Below are positions 1-8,292 of a stretch of DNA of 64,000 nucleotides, in pieces; within the stretch, counting starts at the first letter, position 1, and every line of letters starts with the position of its first letter. Below the pieces are notes generated by a model. It worked only from the letters and a program-made list of their open reading frames with translations. It did no database searches and was not told the origin of the DNA. The stretch comes from Devosia geojensis (GTDB lineage Bacteria; Pseudomonadota; Alphaproteobacteria; Rhizobiales; Devosiaceae), in the NCBI RefSeq assembly GCF_000969415.1, contig NZ_JZEX01000088.1:1-64000 (forward strand), given 5' to 3'. The translations under genes were made by a program, and so were the position numbers.

Positions 1-7
1 CCCCTAT

Positions 8-30
8 CCCCTCCCCTCAAGGGGGAGGGG
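8..30 (-). terminator. GC-rich hairpin downstream of the porin gene
   Basis: A nine-base-pair C/G-only-rich stem (CCCCTCCCC against GGGGAGGGG) with a five-base loop lies about 54 bp beyond the stop codon of the leftward porin-like gene. There is no clear U-tract, so it could be an intergenic palindromic repeat of the kind common in alphaproteobacteria rather than a strict intrinsic terminator. Confidence 0.4.
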
Positions 31-83
31 GACGCATCGTGCTTGTGGCAGCAGGGTGCCCACGGACGGAAGGTGCGGGACCG

Positions 84-1007
84 TCAGAACCTGCCCGTGA
101 TCTCCAGGAGGCCGCCAAGGCGGCTGTAGGCGATTTCGTCCAAAACAACGCCCCAAACGCCGATGGTGTCGGGATCGACGCTATTGTAGGCGTTGACCTC
201 GGCGGTTGCCGGCCCTTTGAGAAACCATGCCCGCGCACCCGCCCGGATGGTTAAGTTGGGGGTGGGATGCACGCCGGCCATCAGTTCGGCGCTGGCGCCG
301 TAGGCGGCGCCGTCGATACGGCCGACGGCACGGTTGGCGATCACCCCGCCGCCGATGTCGGTGGGGTCGATCACATATTCGGGGGTGCTGCCGTTGATAT
401 AGGCATAGGGAACACCGGCGACCTCGGCGGTGATGTCGAACATCTCGTTGAACTCGGCCTTGGCGGCCAAGCCAAGACGTAACGAATGGATGTCGAGGCC
501 GTCGACATCCCACAGATTGACCCGTGCGATATCCGGGGCCTCGCGGTTGTACTGGTAGCCGGCGAAAGCACCCACCCTCACCCGGTCGTTGCCGAACGGC
601 AAGTAGCCGAAATCGGCGCCGGCGTAGCCGATATGACCGCCTTCGAAATCGATGGCGCCGGGAACCTCGCTGGACGTGTATTCACCATCGGTCGCGATGG
701 CGTATCCGGCCATGCCCTTGAGGTAGCTGCTGGTCGAGAAGTCATCGATGCGGAAATGCCCCTCGAGGATATGGCTGGTATCCTTGGCGGACAAATCCTC
801 GCCGTCGAGCTTCACCGTCTGCTCGCCCTTCGAATACCAGTAGCGCAATCCGACCTCGAAGCGCAGAGGATCATCGTCAGGAAGCGTCCACTGGTTGGGA
901 TAGGCGGGGCGCAGCTCGGGGTACATGCTGTAGTCGGCCGCCAGCGCCGGCGCGGCGATCATGAGCACGGCCGAGGAGACGGTGGCGACGGTATGAGTGC
1001 GCGACAT
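84..1007 (-). CDS. Porin-like outer membrane beta-barrel protein
   Basis: The 307-residue product starts with a clear signal peptide ending near ALA-AD at residues 21-25. The rest is rich in alternating aromatic and polar strands, for example FEVGLRYWYSKGE near residue 50, and ends with phenylalanine (LLEITGRF), the usual C-terminal signature for assembly of outer membrane barrels. A GGAGG ribosome site sits a few bases before the ATG. It most likely forms an outer membrane channel or surface protein, but I cannot name a substrate or a precise family. It is a single-gene unit reading leftward, with a GC-rich hairpin beyond its stop. Confidence 0.65.
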   Translation of the reverse strand: MSRTHTVATVSSAVLMIAAPALAADYSMYPELRPAYPNQWTLPDDDPLRFEVGLRYWYSKGEQTVKLDGEDLSAKDTSHILEGHFRIDDFSTSSYLKGMAGYAIATDGEYTSSEVPGAIDFEGGHIGYAGADFGYLPFGNDRVRVGAFAGYQYNREAPDIARVNLWDVDGLDIHSLRLGLAAKAEFNEMFDITAEVAGVPYAYINGSTPEYVIDPTDIGGGVIANRAVGRIDGAAYGASAELMAGVHPTPNLTIRAGARAWFLKGPATAEVNAYNSVDPDTIGVWGVVLDEIAYSRLGGLLEITGRF

Positions 1008-1126
1008 TGAGCCCTCCGCGAAGACAGGCCCATTCGAGGCCCCCGGAGTCTTTATCGATTATTAGGGTTAATGATCTTCTAAGCGGGCACAAGCTGCAAG
1101 AGTTCGGGAGCACAACTCGCCCACAC

Positions 1127-1285
1127 CCACCGGCTGTCATCCCGGCGAAGGCCGGGACCCAGCCCTGAACACACCGACGCGCATGGAAAGAGCGGCTTTG
1201 CTCTTCCTGCCCCGATCATACACCTGGCGGCTGGCGAGATACCTCGGGATGGGCCCCGGCTTTCGCCGGGGTGACATCGTGGTGG
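1127..1285. repeat. Paired palindromic intergenic repeat, copy 1
   Basis: The left arm contains GTCATCCCGGCGAAGGCCGG and the right arm contains the inverted form CCCCGGCTTTCGCCGGGGTG, so the element is bounded by two inverted REP-like units about 110 bp apart. The left arm continues into CCCAGCCCTGAACACA, which is also found in copies at 2815-2969 (inverted) and 12861-13006. It lies downstream of aroG and upstream of the porin-like gene, and fills most of the 335-bp gap between them. The rest of that gap shows no gene. Confidence 0.8.
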
Positions 1286-1342
1286 TGGAGGCGGTGGCGC
1301 ACCAGTCGCGAGCGTACTGGGCCCAGAGGTTCCCTCACCCCC

Positions 1343-2719
1343 CTACTCCCCCGCTGCGTATTGGGGGCGTTCGGGCTTTTCGGCGTGGATTTCCTCGGCG
1401 ACGAGGAAGGCGAGCTCGAGGGCCTGGCTGGCGTTGAGGCGCGGGTCGCAGTGGGTGTGGTAGCGGTCCGAGAGGGTGGCTTCGGTGACGGCCGAGACGC
1501 CGCCGACGCACTCGGTGACGTCGTCGCCGGTCATCTCCACGTGGACGCCGCCGGCGTAGGTGCCGAGCTCGCGGTGCACCTCGAAGAAGCCGCGGACCTC
1601 GGCCAGCACCTTGTCGAACGGACGCGTCTTGAAGCCGGACGAGGCCTTGATGGTGTTGCCGTGCATCGGATCGCAGCACCAGACGACCGTGCGGCCGGCC
1701 TTCTCAACGGTCTCGACGAGGCGCGGCAGGTGCTCGTGGACCTTTTCGGCGCCGAACCGGCTGATGAGGGTGATGCGGCCGGCCTCGTCCTGCGGGTTGA
1801 GGCGATCGAGCAGGCGCAGAAGGTCGTCGCTCGAAAGCGAGGGACCGCACTTGATGCCGATGGGGTTGCGGATGCCGGCGAAGTATTCGACGTGGGCGCC
1901 GTCGGGCTGGCGGGTGCGGTCGCCGATCCAGATCATGTGGCCGGAGGTGGCGTACCAGTCGTTGGTGATGGAGTCGCGGCGGGTGAGCGCTTCCTCGTAG
2001 CCGAGCAGCAGCGCCTCGTGGCTGGTGAAGAAACTCGTCTGGCGCAGCGCCGGGGTATTGTCGGGCGTGAGGCCGAGGGCGCGCATGAAATCGATCGCGC
2101 CGTCGATCTTGCGGGCCACCTCCTCATAGCGCGGGTACCAGTTGGAGCCCTTCATGAAGCCGACGGTCCACTCGTGGATACGGGTCAGGTCCGCATAGCC
2201 GCCATAGGCGAAGGCGCGCAGCAGGTTGAGGGTCGCGGCCGACTGGCGGTAGGCCTGGAGGAGTCGGTCCGGGTTCGGGGTGCGCGCTTCGGGCGTGAAG
2301 TCGATGCCGTTGATGATATCGCCGCGGTAGCTCGGCAGGTCGATGCCGTCGACCGTCTCGATGTCGGCGGAGCGCGGCTTGGCGAACTGGCCGGCGACGC
2401 GCCCGACCTTGACGACGGGCTTGGATGCGCCGTGGGTCAGGACCACCGCCATCTGCAGGAAGACACGGAAGAAATCGCGGATGTGGTCGGCGCCGTGCTC
2501 GGCAAAGCTCTCGGCGCAATCGCCGCCCTGGAGGAGGAACGCGCGGCCGTGGGCGACGTCGGCGAGTTTCGACTTCAGATCGCGGGCTTCGCCGGCAAAG
2601 ACCAGCGGCGGGAAGGTCGAAAGCTGCCGCTCGGCCTCGCGCAGGGCCGCTTCATCCGGATAGGCCGGAACCTGGGAGATGGGCTTATCTCTCCAGCTCG
2701 AGGGGGTCCACGTGCTCAT
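1343..2719 (-). CDS. aroG: 3-deoxy-7-phosphoheptulonate synthase, class II
   Basis: This enzyme condenses phosphoenolpyruvate with erythrose 4-phosphate, the first step of the shikimate pathway, in the cytoplasm. The 458-residue product has the class II (plant-type) hallmarks: an N-terminus of the form [10 protein letters not shown], the metal-site cysteine in [19 protein letters not shown], and the late [15 protein letters not shown] segment. The reading frame is open further upstream, but I chose the ATG at 2719. It gives the family's normal N-terminus and has GAGG eight bases before it. The gene is bracketed by copies 1 and 2 of the paired palindromic repeat. Confidence 0.93.
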   Translation of the reverse strand: MSTWTPSSWRDKPISQVPAYPDEAALREAERQLSTFPPLVFAGEARDLKSKLADVAHGRAFLLQGGDCAESFAEHGADHIRDFFRVFLQMAVVLTHGASKPVVKVGRVAGQFAKPRSADIETVDGIDLPSYRGDIINGIDFTPEARTPNPDRLLQAYRQSAATLNLLRAFAYGGYADLTRIHEWTVGFMKGSNWYPRYEEVARKIDGAIDFMRALGLTPDNTPALRQTSFFTSHEALLLGYEEALTRRDSITNDWYATSGHMIWIGDRTRQPDGAHVEYFAGIRNPIGIKCGPSLSSDDLLRLLDRLNPQDEAGRITLISRFGAEKVHEHLPRLVETVEKAGRTVVWCCDPMHGNTIKASSGFKTRPFDKVLAEVRGFFEVHRELGTYAGGVHVEMTGDDVTECVGGVSAVTEATLSDRYHTHCDPRLNASQALELAFLVAEEIHAEKPERPQYAAGE

Positions 2720-2814
2720 CGGCGGCCTCAATACTTGTACCGGGCGCGGTCTACCAGCAGCGGGCGGGACGGACAAGCGCAAATGCCGCGGTTGGAGGGG
2801 TAGGCGAGAGTCAT

Positions 2815-2969
2815 CCACCGGCTGTCATCCCGGCGAAGGCCGGGATCCATCCTGCGATCCATTCCCGGCCGCAAGGTCTATGAGCCAAGGAATCCCTTGC
2901 CGATCTTTCCGTGCTCGCTGATGTGTTCAGGGCTGGGTCCCGGCTTTCGCCGGGATGACAGCCGGTGGG
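2815..2969. repeat. Paired palindromic intergenic repeat, copy 2 (inverted relative to copies 1 and 3)
   Basis: The left end reads CCACCGGCTGTCATCCCGGC and the right end is its inverted counterpart GCCGGGATGACAGCCGGTGG, giving long terminal inverted repeats. On the reverse strand the arm continues as CCCAGCCCTGAACACATCAG and GCACGGAAAGA, matching the interior of copy 1. It lies between gor and aroG, in the 306-bp gap, where no gene is seen. Confidence 0.8.
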
Positions 2970-3025
2970 ATATGGCGGGATGGTGCCTCATCTCGTCAGC
3001 CATATCCCCGCCAGCCAACGCAGCC

Positions 3026-4396
3026 CTACCCCTGCTTCACGCCGGCGCGATAGGTGTAGCTCGGGGCCTTGAACGTGACGAGCTCCTCGGCGGCGGAGGG
3101 GTGGAGGGCGATGGCGCGGTCGAAATCGGCCTTGCTGGCCTTCATGGCCATGGGGATGGCGGCCATCTGCACGATCTCGCCGGCGTCGGGGCCGAGGATA
3201 TGGACGCCGAGGACGCGGCCTCCGTCCTTTTGCGTGATGAGCTTCATCAGCATGCGGCCGGTCTTATCCGAGAGGGTGTTCTTCATCGGGCGGAAGCGGG
3301 CGATGAAGACGTCGATGTCGCCATGGGTCATGGCTTCGGTCTCGGTGAGGCCGACGACGCCGACTTCGGGTTCGGCAAAGACGGCGGTGGGGATCATGGA
3401 GTGATCGACCGCGGTGGGATTGGCGTTGAAGACGGTCTCGGCGAAGGCAGCGCCCTCGCGGATGGCGACGGGGGTGAGCGCGGCGCGGCCGGTGACGTCG
3501 CCGACGGCGTAGATGGCGGGATTGGAGGACTGGGAATAGGCGTCGACGCGGATGGAACCGTCCGAATGGAGCTCGACGCCGGCTTTCTCGAGGCCGAGGC
3601 CGGCGGTGTTGGCGCGCCGGCCGGTGGCGAACATCACCGCGCCGAAGGGGGCCTCGACGCCGTCGCCGAAGGTGACGCAGACATTCTCGCCGTCCTTGCG
3701 CAGGCTCACGACATTGGTCTGGTAGATGATGCGGATGCCGCGCTCCACGAGGCCGGCGTCCAGCCCCTCGCGGATATCCTGGTCGAAGCCGCGCAGCATG
3801 CAATCGCCGCGGTAGACGATGGTGGTCGCGACCCCGAGGCCGGCGAAGATGGTGGCGAACTCGGCCGCGATGTAGCCGCCGCCCTCGATGAGGATCGAGT
3901 GCGGGAGCTTTTCGAGGTGGAAGGCCTCGTTGGAGGTGATGCCGAGCTTGGCGCCGGGGATGTCGGGAATGAAGGGGTGGCCGCCGGTGGCCACGAGGAT
4001 ATGCTTTGCCTCGAGCGTCGTGCCGGCCTTTTCGAGGCGGATGGCGTTGGAGCCGGTCAAGACCGCGCGGTCGCGGATGATCTCGACGCCGGGCTTTTCG
4101 AGCGCGGCCACATAGGCGCGCTCCAGCCGGGCGATCTCCTTGTCCTTGTTGGCGACGAGCGTCGGCCAGTCGAACCTGGCATCCACCGTCCAGCCGAAGC
4201 TCGGGGCGAGATCGAAGAGATCGGAGAAGCGGCTGGCGTAGACGAAGAGCTTCTTGGGCACGCATCCGCGGATGACGCAGGTGCCGCCGACCCGGTACTC
4301 CTCGACGATAGCGACCTTTGCGCCGTAGGTCGCCGCCATACGGGCGGCCCGGACACCGCCGGAGCCCGCACCGATCACCAGCAGGTCATAAGCCAA
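3026..4396 (-). CDS. gor: Glutathione-disulfide reductase
   Basis: This flavoenzyme reduces glutathione disulfide with NADPH in the cytoplasm. The 456-residue protein has the FAD dinucleotide fold (GAGSGGVRAAR, residues 9-19) and the redox-active disulfide GGTCVIRGCVPKKL with Cys40 and Cys45. A second nucleotide-binding fold GGGYIAAEFA, the ATGRRAN segment and the C-terminal catalytic HPSAAEE motif follow. Length and order match the class I pyridine nucleotide-disulfide oxidoreductases. It lies downstream of the rpiA-DUF2059 pair but is separated from it by an intrinsic terminator, so it probably has its own promoter in the 87 bp before its start. Confidence 0.95.
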   Translation of the reverse strand: MAYDLLVIGAGSGGVRAARMAATYGAKVAIVEEYRVGGTCVIRGCVPKKLFVYASRFSDLFDLAPSFGWTVDARFDWPTLVANKDKEIARLERAYVAALEKPGVEIIRDRAVLTGSNAIRLEKAGTTLEAKHILVATGGHPFIPDIPGAKLGITSNEAFHLEKLPHSILIEGGGYIAAEFATIFAGLGVATTIVYRGDCMLRGFDQDIREGLDAGLVERGIRIIYQTNVVSLRKDGENVCVTFGDGVEAPFGAVMFATGRRANTAGLGLEKAGVELHSDGSIRVDAYSQSSNPAIYAVGDVTGRAALTPVAIREGAAFAETVFNANPTAVDHSMIPTAVFAEPEVGVVGLTETEAMTHGDIDVFIARFRPMKNTLSDKTGRMLMKLITQKDGGRVLGVHILGPDAGEIVQMAAIPMAMKASKADFDRAIALHPSAAEELVTFKAPSYTYRAGVKQG

Positions 4397-4483
4397 TTGC
4401 GCACACTCCTATGGCGATGTCCGGCGTGACGGCGGGACGGCCACGCCGCGAGGGACAGCATCAGATGGGGTGGCGCTTGGCAC

Positions 4484-4511
4484 AAAAAAAGACCCCGCAC
4501 AAGGCGGGGTC
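4484..4511 (-). terminator. Rho-independent terminator of the rpiA-DUF2059 transcript
   Basis: Read leftward, an eight-base-pair stem GACCCCGC/GCGGGGTC with a five-base loop is followed by a run of seven T residues. It lies 25 bp beyond the stop codon of the DUF2059 gene. Confidence 0.9.
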
Positions 4512-4536
4512 CCTCGAAGCGACGACCGGAGAGCGG

Positions 4537-5061
4537 TCAGAGCTCGACGCCCTGCGCGCGCAGCTCGGCGCGGACCTTGGCAAAGAACTCGCGGTTGAGA
4601 TTGTTCTCGAACACCGCGATGACGTTCTGCAGGTCCTGATTGACCTCGATATTGGTGGTGGCGAGCTTCTGGCCGACGGGGCTCGAATAGAAATCGACGA
4701 TCTGCTGGAGCTCTTCCATGGTGAAGCGCACGGCATAGATGCGGGCGAACTGATCGAGAAGCTCGCCCTTGCGGTCGCGGTACTCCTCGAGGATCTTCTT
4801 GATGGCGGCGTCGGTCTGGTCGATGATCTCGGGGTTTTGCGTCACGATCTGGCGCATGGTCTGGATGCCGGTCTCGACGAGGGTGACCTCATAGACGTTG
4901 GCGCGGTCGGTCAGGTCCACATATTGGCGGGCAAGCGCCAGATGCTCGGGCGCCAGCTCCTGCGCCATTGTCGGGACGGCAGCCGAAACCGCGGCAGTGG
5001 CGAGAAGAATAGCCAGAAGCGCCCTCACGCGCTGAACCAGACCTGTCATTGCAAAACCCAT
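4537..5061 (-). CDS. DUF2059 domain exported protein
   Basis: The 174-residue product begins with a signal peptide (hydrophobic stretch at residues 13-30, cleavage likely after TMA-QEL). The mature part is helical and contains the DUF2059 core: FTMEELQQIVDFYSSPVGQKL near residues 113-133, followed by a short C-terminal helix. It is probably periplasmic; the biochemical role of the family is unknown to me. It follows rpiA by only 25 bp and ends at a strong terminator, so the two are likely co-transcribed. Confidence 0.8.
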   Translation of the reverse strand: MGFAMTGLVQRVRALLAILLATAAVSAAVPTMAQELAPEHLALARQYVDLTDRANVYEVTLVETGIQTMRQIVTQNPEIIDQTDAAIKKILEEYRDRKGELLDQFARIYAVRFTMEELQQIVDFYSSPVGQKLATTNIEVNQDLQNVIAVFENNLNREFFAKVRAELRAQGVEL

Positions 5062-5086
5062 TCGTTTCGATCCAACTCCTGCCCGT

Positions 5087-5779
5087 TCACGGGTCCACCG
5101 TCTTTACGCCATCGGCGGCCGCGACATAAGCCCTTTTGCACATCCCCAGGAAAAGGCCGTGCTCGACGACACCCGGAATGTCGAAGAGCGCCCGGGAAAG
5201 GGCTTCTGGCGAGGAAATACGGCCAAAAGATGCGTCCAGAATCACATGTCCGCCATCGGTGACGAAGGGCTCGCCATCGGACCTGAGGCGGAGCGAGAGG
5301 CCGCCCTCGGCTCCATGCGCGGCCATCACGCCGGCAACGGCGCGGCGCGTGGCACCGAGGCCGAAGCGGTTGACCTCGATGGACAGGGGAAACCGGCCGA
5401 GCTCACGCACGATCTTGGATTCATCGGCGATAACGATCATGCGGGCCGAGGCCGCCGCGACGATCTTCTCGCGCAGGAGCGCCCCACCGGCGCCCTTGAT
5501 GAGGGCGAGGCCGGGGCCGATCTCGTCGGCGCCGTCGATGGTCAGATCAAGGGCGTCGATGGTGTCGAGGTCGGTCAGCGGAATACCGAGGCCCCTGGCC
5601 TGCTCGGCGGTCACCTCCGAGGTGGGCACACAGAGGCACTCGAAGCCCGCGGCGACCTTCTCGCCCAAGAGATCAACGAAATGCCGTGCGGTCGAGCCCG
5701 TGCCGAGGCCGAGGCGCATGCCCGGCCTCACCTCCGCCAGCGCCGCCCGTGCGGCCTCGCGCTTCAGCGCCTCGCTCAC
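5087..5779 (-). CDS. rpiA: Ribose-5-phosphate isomerase A
   Basis: This cytoplasmic enzyme interconverts ribose 5-phosphate and ribulose 5-phosphate in the pentose phosphate pathway. The 230-residue protein shows the family motifs in order: [12 protein letters not shown] near residue 24, TIDGADEI near residue 80 with the catalytic aspartates, [12 protein letters not shown] near residue 94, and EVNRFG near residue 134. Length is standard. It is the first gene of a two-gene leftward unit with the DUF2059 gene. Confidence 0.95.
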   Translation of the reverse strand: MSEALKREAARAALAEVRPGMRLGLGTGSTARHFVDLLGEKVAAGFECLCVPTSEVTAEQARGLGIPLTDLDTIDALDLTIDGADEIGPGLALIKGAGGALLREKIVAAASARMIVIADESKIVRELGRFPLSIEVNRFGLGATRRAVAGVMAAHGAEGGLSLRLRSDGEPFVTDGGHVILDASFGRISSPEALSRALFDIPGVVEHGLFLGMCKRAYVAAADGVKTVDP

Positions 5780-6031
5780 CTCGTTCTCCCCCGGAAAGCC
5801 TTTGCGGCGGGTGTTTGACTGGACGATTGCCTAAAGTCAACAGGCGCATTTCACGCATTGGTGAACAAAGATCGTAACCTGTCGGCAACACAGTTTGGTG
5901 TAGTTGGCGAAAGTGCGGCGACAACGTGGCAGCCTGGCTAGGCGCGTTGCAGGATTGTGCGTAAGCATCCGCGTATTGTTGAACCGCGCGAATCGTTTGT
6001 GCGGTTCTACTGTCAGAGGCACAGTGGGGAT
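5780..6031. promoter_or_regulatory. Divergent region between rpiA and the L,D-transpeptidase gene
   Basis: No gene is convincing in these 252 bp. Near the rightward gene there is an inverted repeat, GAACCGC at 5981-5987 and GCGGTTC at 6001-6007, with a 13-base spacer, which could be an operator or a leader hairpin. An in-frame GTG at 5957 could extend the rightward gene but would put extra residues before the signal peptide. Confidence 0.3.
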
Positions 6032-6625
6032 ATGACGAGGCTTAGATCGGTGACAGCCGTGGCGCTGTCGATACTGTTGGCATTGAGCATCGTGGCGCCG
6101 GTGTCGGCGGCGCGGGTCTACAATTCTTTCACCAATACCTGGGAAGAGCCTTCCGCGGTTGCGACGCGCAACAAGGGCGGCAGCCCCATCCGGCGGGAAA
6201 CCGTCGACTACTCCGGCAATTACAGGCCCGGCACGATCGTCATCGAGACATCCGAGCGCCGGCTCTACCTCGTTCTCGAGGACGGCAAGGCGCTTCGCTA
6301 CGGCGTCGGCGTCGGGCGCGACGGCTTCCGCTGGGCGGGCACGCACCGCATCACCCGCAAGGCCGAATGGCCCGGCTGGACGCCGCCGCCGGCCATGCGC
6401 AAGCGCGTTCCGGACCTGCCGGCCTATATGCCCGGCGGCCCCGCCAATCCGCTGGGCGCACGCGCGCTCTATATCGGATCGACGCTCTACCGCATCCACG
6501 GCACCTCCGAGCCCTGGACCATCGGCCAGGCGGTCTCCTCGGGCTGCATCCGGCTGACCAACGACGACGTGACCGATCTCTATGAGCGGGTGCGCGTGGG
6601 CGCGACCGTCGTGGTGAAACACTAG
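6032..6625 (+). CDS. L,D-transpeptidase (YkuD domain), exported
   Basis: The 197-residue protein has an N-terminal signal peptide (residues 1-26) and a YkuD catalytic domain from about residue 65. Its active site is the segment RIHGTSEPWTIGQ followed by SSGCIRLTNDDV, giving the conserved HGT, SxGC and R. Such enzymes make 3-3 peptidoglycan cross-links or attach proteins to peptidoglycan in the periplasm. I chose the ATG at 6032 because it places the signal peptide at the very start; the ribosome site GGGGA is close to it. Its last codon before the stop is CAC, and the TAG stop lies inside the end of the MITE-like element that follows. Confidence 0.88.
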   Translation: MTRLRSVTAVALSILLALSIVAPVSAARVYNSFTNTWEEPSAVATRNKGGSPIRRETVDYSGNYRPGTIVIETSERRLYLVLEDGKALRYGVGVGRDGFRWAGTHRITRKAEWPGWTPPPAMRKRVPDLPAYMPGGPANPLGARALYIGSTLYRIHGTSEPWTIGQAVSSGCIRLTNDDVTDLYERVRVGATVVVKH

Positions 6626-6771
6626 GTTGTGTGGACATTTAGGTGATGGCGGCCTGCAAAAGGGCGGTTTTCTGCGCTTCCGGTGCTCACGTACCCCAAC
6701 GTACGCTGCGCGCCGGTTCTCAAAAACCACCCTTTTCGGCTCACCCTGACCTAACTGTCCACACAACCTAG
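6622..6771. mobile_element. MITE-like element with 23-bp terminal inverted repeats
   Basis: The left end CTAGGTTGTGTGGACA plus TTTAGGT is mirrored by ACCTAAC plus TGTCCACACAACCTAG at the right, with one or two mismatches. The palindrome continues inward: GCAAAAGGGCGGTTTT on the left pairs with AAAACCACCCTTTTCGGC on the right, around a central CTCACGTACCCCAACGTACG hairpin. The 150-bp element has no coding capacity. It sits between the L,D-transpeptidase gene and that gene's terminator. The outer TA at each end may be a target duplication, but this cannot be proved from one copy. Confidence 0.75.
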
Positions 6772-6795
6772 ACGCCCTCCAAAGCAAAGTTTGCC

Positions 6796-6828
6796 AATGG
6801 CCGGCCGTCTGCGCCGGCCATTTTGTTT
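6796..6828 (+). terminator. Rho-independent terminator
   Basis: A perfect ten-base-pair stem AATGGCCGGC/GCCGGCCATT with a seven-base loop is followed by TTGTTTT. It is the natural end of the L,D-transpeptidase transcript, now displaced about 170 bp from the stop codon by the MITE-like element. Confidence 0.88.
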
Positions 6829-6873
6829 TGAGGGCGCTTTGAATGAGAAGAGCCACGATATAGATTGCGCCTC

Positions 6874-7908
6874 ATGACGCATCTCGCCTCCCGCCCTGCC
6901 CTACCTTCCGCCGGACGGCCGCTCGTCGACCGCTACGGACGGCACGTGACGTATCTGCGCATCTCGGTGACCGACCGCTGCGACTTCCGCTGCGTCTACT
7001 GCATGGCCGAGAACATGACGTTCCTGCCCAAGCGCGAAATCCTCTCGTTCGAGGAGATCGAGACGATCGCCGAGGCGTTCGTCTCGCGCGGGGTGACGAA
7101 GCTGCGCCTGACGGGCGGGGAGCCGCTGGTGCGGCGCGACATCATGGACCTGGTGAGGAGCCTCGGCCGGCACCTCAAGGGCGGCGGGCTGAAGGAGCTG
7201 ACCGTCACCACCAATGGCAGCCAGCTCGCCAGATATGCCGAGGAGCTGGTCGAGGCGGGCGTGCGCCGGATCAACGTCTCCCTCGACACGCTGGACGCCG
7301 AACGGTTCACGGCGATCACGCGGCGCGGGCGGATCGCGGACGTCCTCGGCGGGATCGAGGCGGCGCAGGCGGCGGGGCTCGAGATCAAGATCAACATGGT
7401 CGCCATGCGCGGCGTCAACGAGGACGAGATCGAGCCGATGATGGCCTTCGCCCATGGCCGGGGCATGGGGCTGACGCTGATCGAGGGCATGCCGCTCGGC
7501 GAAGTCGGCATCGACCGGGTGGAGAGCTATTTGCCGCTGAAGGAGCTGCGGGACCGGCTGGCGGCGCGCTACACCCTCGAAAAGATCGACAAGCGCACCG
7601 GGGGTCCGGCGCGCTATGTGCGGGTCGCCGAGACCGGAGGCGTGCTCGGCTTCATCACGCCGATGAGCCACAATTTCTGCGAGAGCTGCAACCGGGTGCG
7701 CCTGACGGCGACCGGCCAGCTCTTCATGTGCCTCGGCCAGGACGACCAGGTGAACCTGCGCGACGCGCTGCGCGAAGGCGGGCTCGACGCGCTCGATGCC
7801 GCGCTCGAACACGCGATGATCCTCAAACCCAAGGGGCACGACTTCGTGCTCGACCGCGAACACGCAGAGCCGGCAGTGATGCGACATATGTCGGTGACGG
7901 GAGGGTAG
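6874..7908 (+). CDS. moaA: GTP 3',8-cyclase of molybdenum cofactor biosynthesis
   Basis: This radical SAM enzyme starts molybdopterin synthesis from GTP. The 344-residue protein carries the SAM cluster motif CDFRCVYC at the N-terminus, the TGGEPL motif, and the C-terminal second cluster cysteines in [19 protein letters not shown]. It ends with the family's characteristic Gly-Gly tail (SVTGG). The ATG at 6874 is preferred over an upstream TTG. No other molybdenum cofactor gene lies beside it. Its stop codon is only six bases before the first operator of the hipBA array. Confidence 0.95.
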   Translation: MTHLASRPALPSAGRPLVDRYGRHVTYLRISVTDRCDFRCVYCMAENMTFLPKREILSFEEIETIAEAFVSRGVTKLRLTGGEPLVRRDIMDLVRSLGRHLKGGGLKELTVTTNGSQLARYAEELVEAGVRRINVSLDTLDAERFTAITRRGRIADVLGGIEAAQAAGLEIKINMVAMRGVNEDEIEPMMAFAHGRGMGLTLIEGMPLGEVGIDRVESYLPLKELRDRLAARYTLEKIDKRTGGPARYVRVAETGGVLGFITPMSHNFCESCNRVRLTATGQLFMCLGQDDQVNLRDALREGGLDALDAALEHAMILKPKGHDFVLDREHAEPAVMRHMSVTGG

Positions 7909-7914
7909 CCTCGC

Positions 7915-8031
7915 GCTCCCGCTCGGGAACATTGCATTCCATTTCCCCTTGATCGCCCGCGCCGCGCTCCCGCACGGGAGCAATTGCTTGCCAAAGTGGA
8001 TAATGCAGCCTATATGTTCCCGTACGGGAGC
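7915..8031 (+). promoter_or_regulatory. Triple palindromic operator array before hipBA
   Basis: Three near-identical palindromes of the form GYTCCCGNNCGGGARC occur at 7915-7930, 7966-7981 and 8016-8031, with start-to-start spacings of 51 and 50 bp. Each is followed by ATTGC-like sequence (ACATTGCA, AATTGCTT, ACATTGCA). The last ends 27 bp before the hipB ATG. HipB proteins are known to repress their own operon by binding several spaced palindromes, so these are the likely HipB operators. That is inference from position and symmetry. Confidence 0.8.
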
Positions 8032-8058
8032 ACATTGCATCCCGGCAGGAGAACGTAC

Positions 8059-8292
8059 ATGGCGGTTCCCGCACCTTCATCGGAGATGATCCGAACCATC
8101 AAGGACCTCGGGCGACGCGTCGCCGAGCAGCGCAGGGCGCGGAACTACACGCAGCAGCACTTCGCCGACCTTGCCGGGGTAGGACGCCGCTTCGTGTCGG
8201 AACTGGAAGACGGTAAGGCGACGGCCGAGATCGGCAAGGTTCTACAGGTGCTCAATGCGCTGGGCTTGGATCTTGTCGTAAAGGACCGCTGA
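8059..8292 (+). CDS. hipB: HipB-type antitoxin, XRE helix-turn-helix
   Basis: The 77-residue protein is almost entirely one XRE helix-turn-helix domain (RVAEQRRARNYTQQHFADLAGVGRRFVSELEDGKATAEIGKVLQVLNALGL). It should bind and neutralise the HipA kinase and repress the operon. I chose the ATG at 8059, which has AGGAGA six bases upstream, over an upstream in-frame start that would read through the operators. Its TGA stop overlaps the hipA ATG (ATGA-type coupling), so the two are translated together. Confidence 0.9.
   Translation: MAVPAPSSEMIRTIKDLGRRVAEQRRARNYTQQHFADLAGVGRRFVSELEDGKATAEIGKVLQVLNALGLDLVVKDR

Noticed and set aside
1271-2803. A 510-codon rightward open frame across aroG
   Set aside because: It is antisense to the class II DAHP synthase gene, has no recognisable motif, and shows the biased composition of a shadow frame. 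The similar frame at 2897-4429 over gor was rejected for the same reason.
7915-8031. CRISPR-like repeats before hipBA
   Set aside because: There are only three units, they are palindromic, the intervals are not spacer-like, and no cas gene is present. Operators explain them better.
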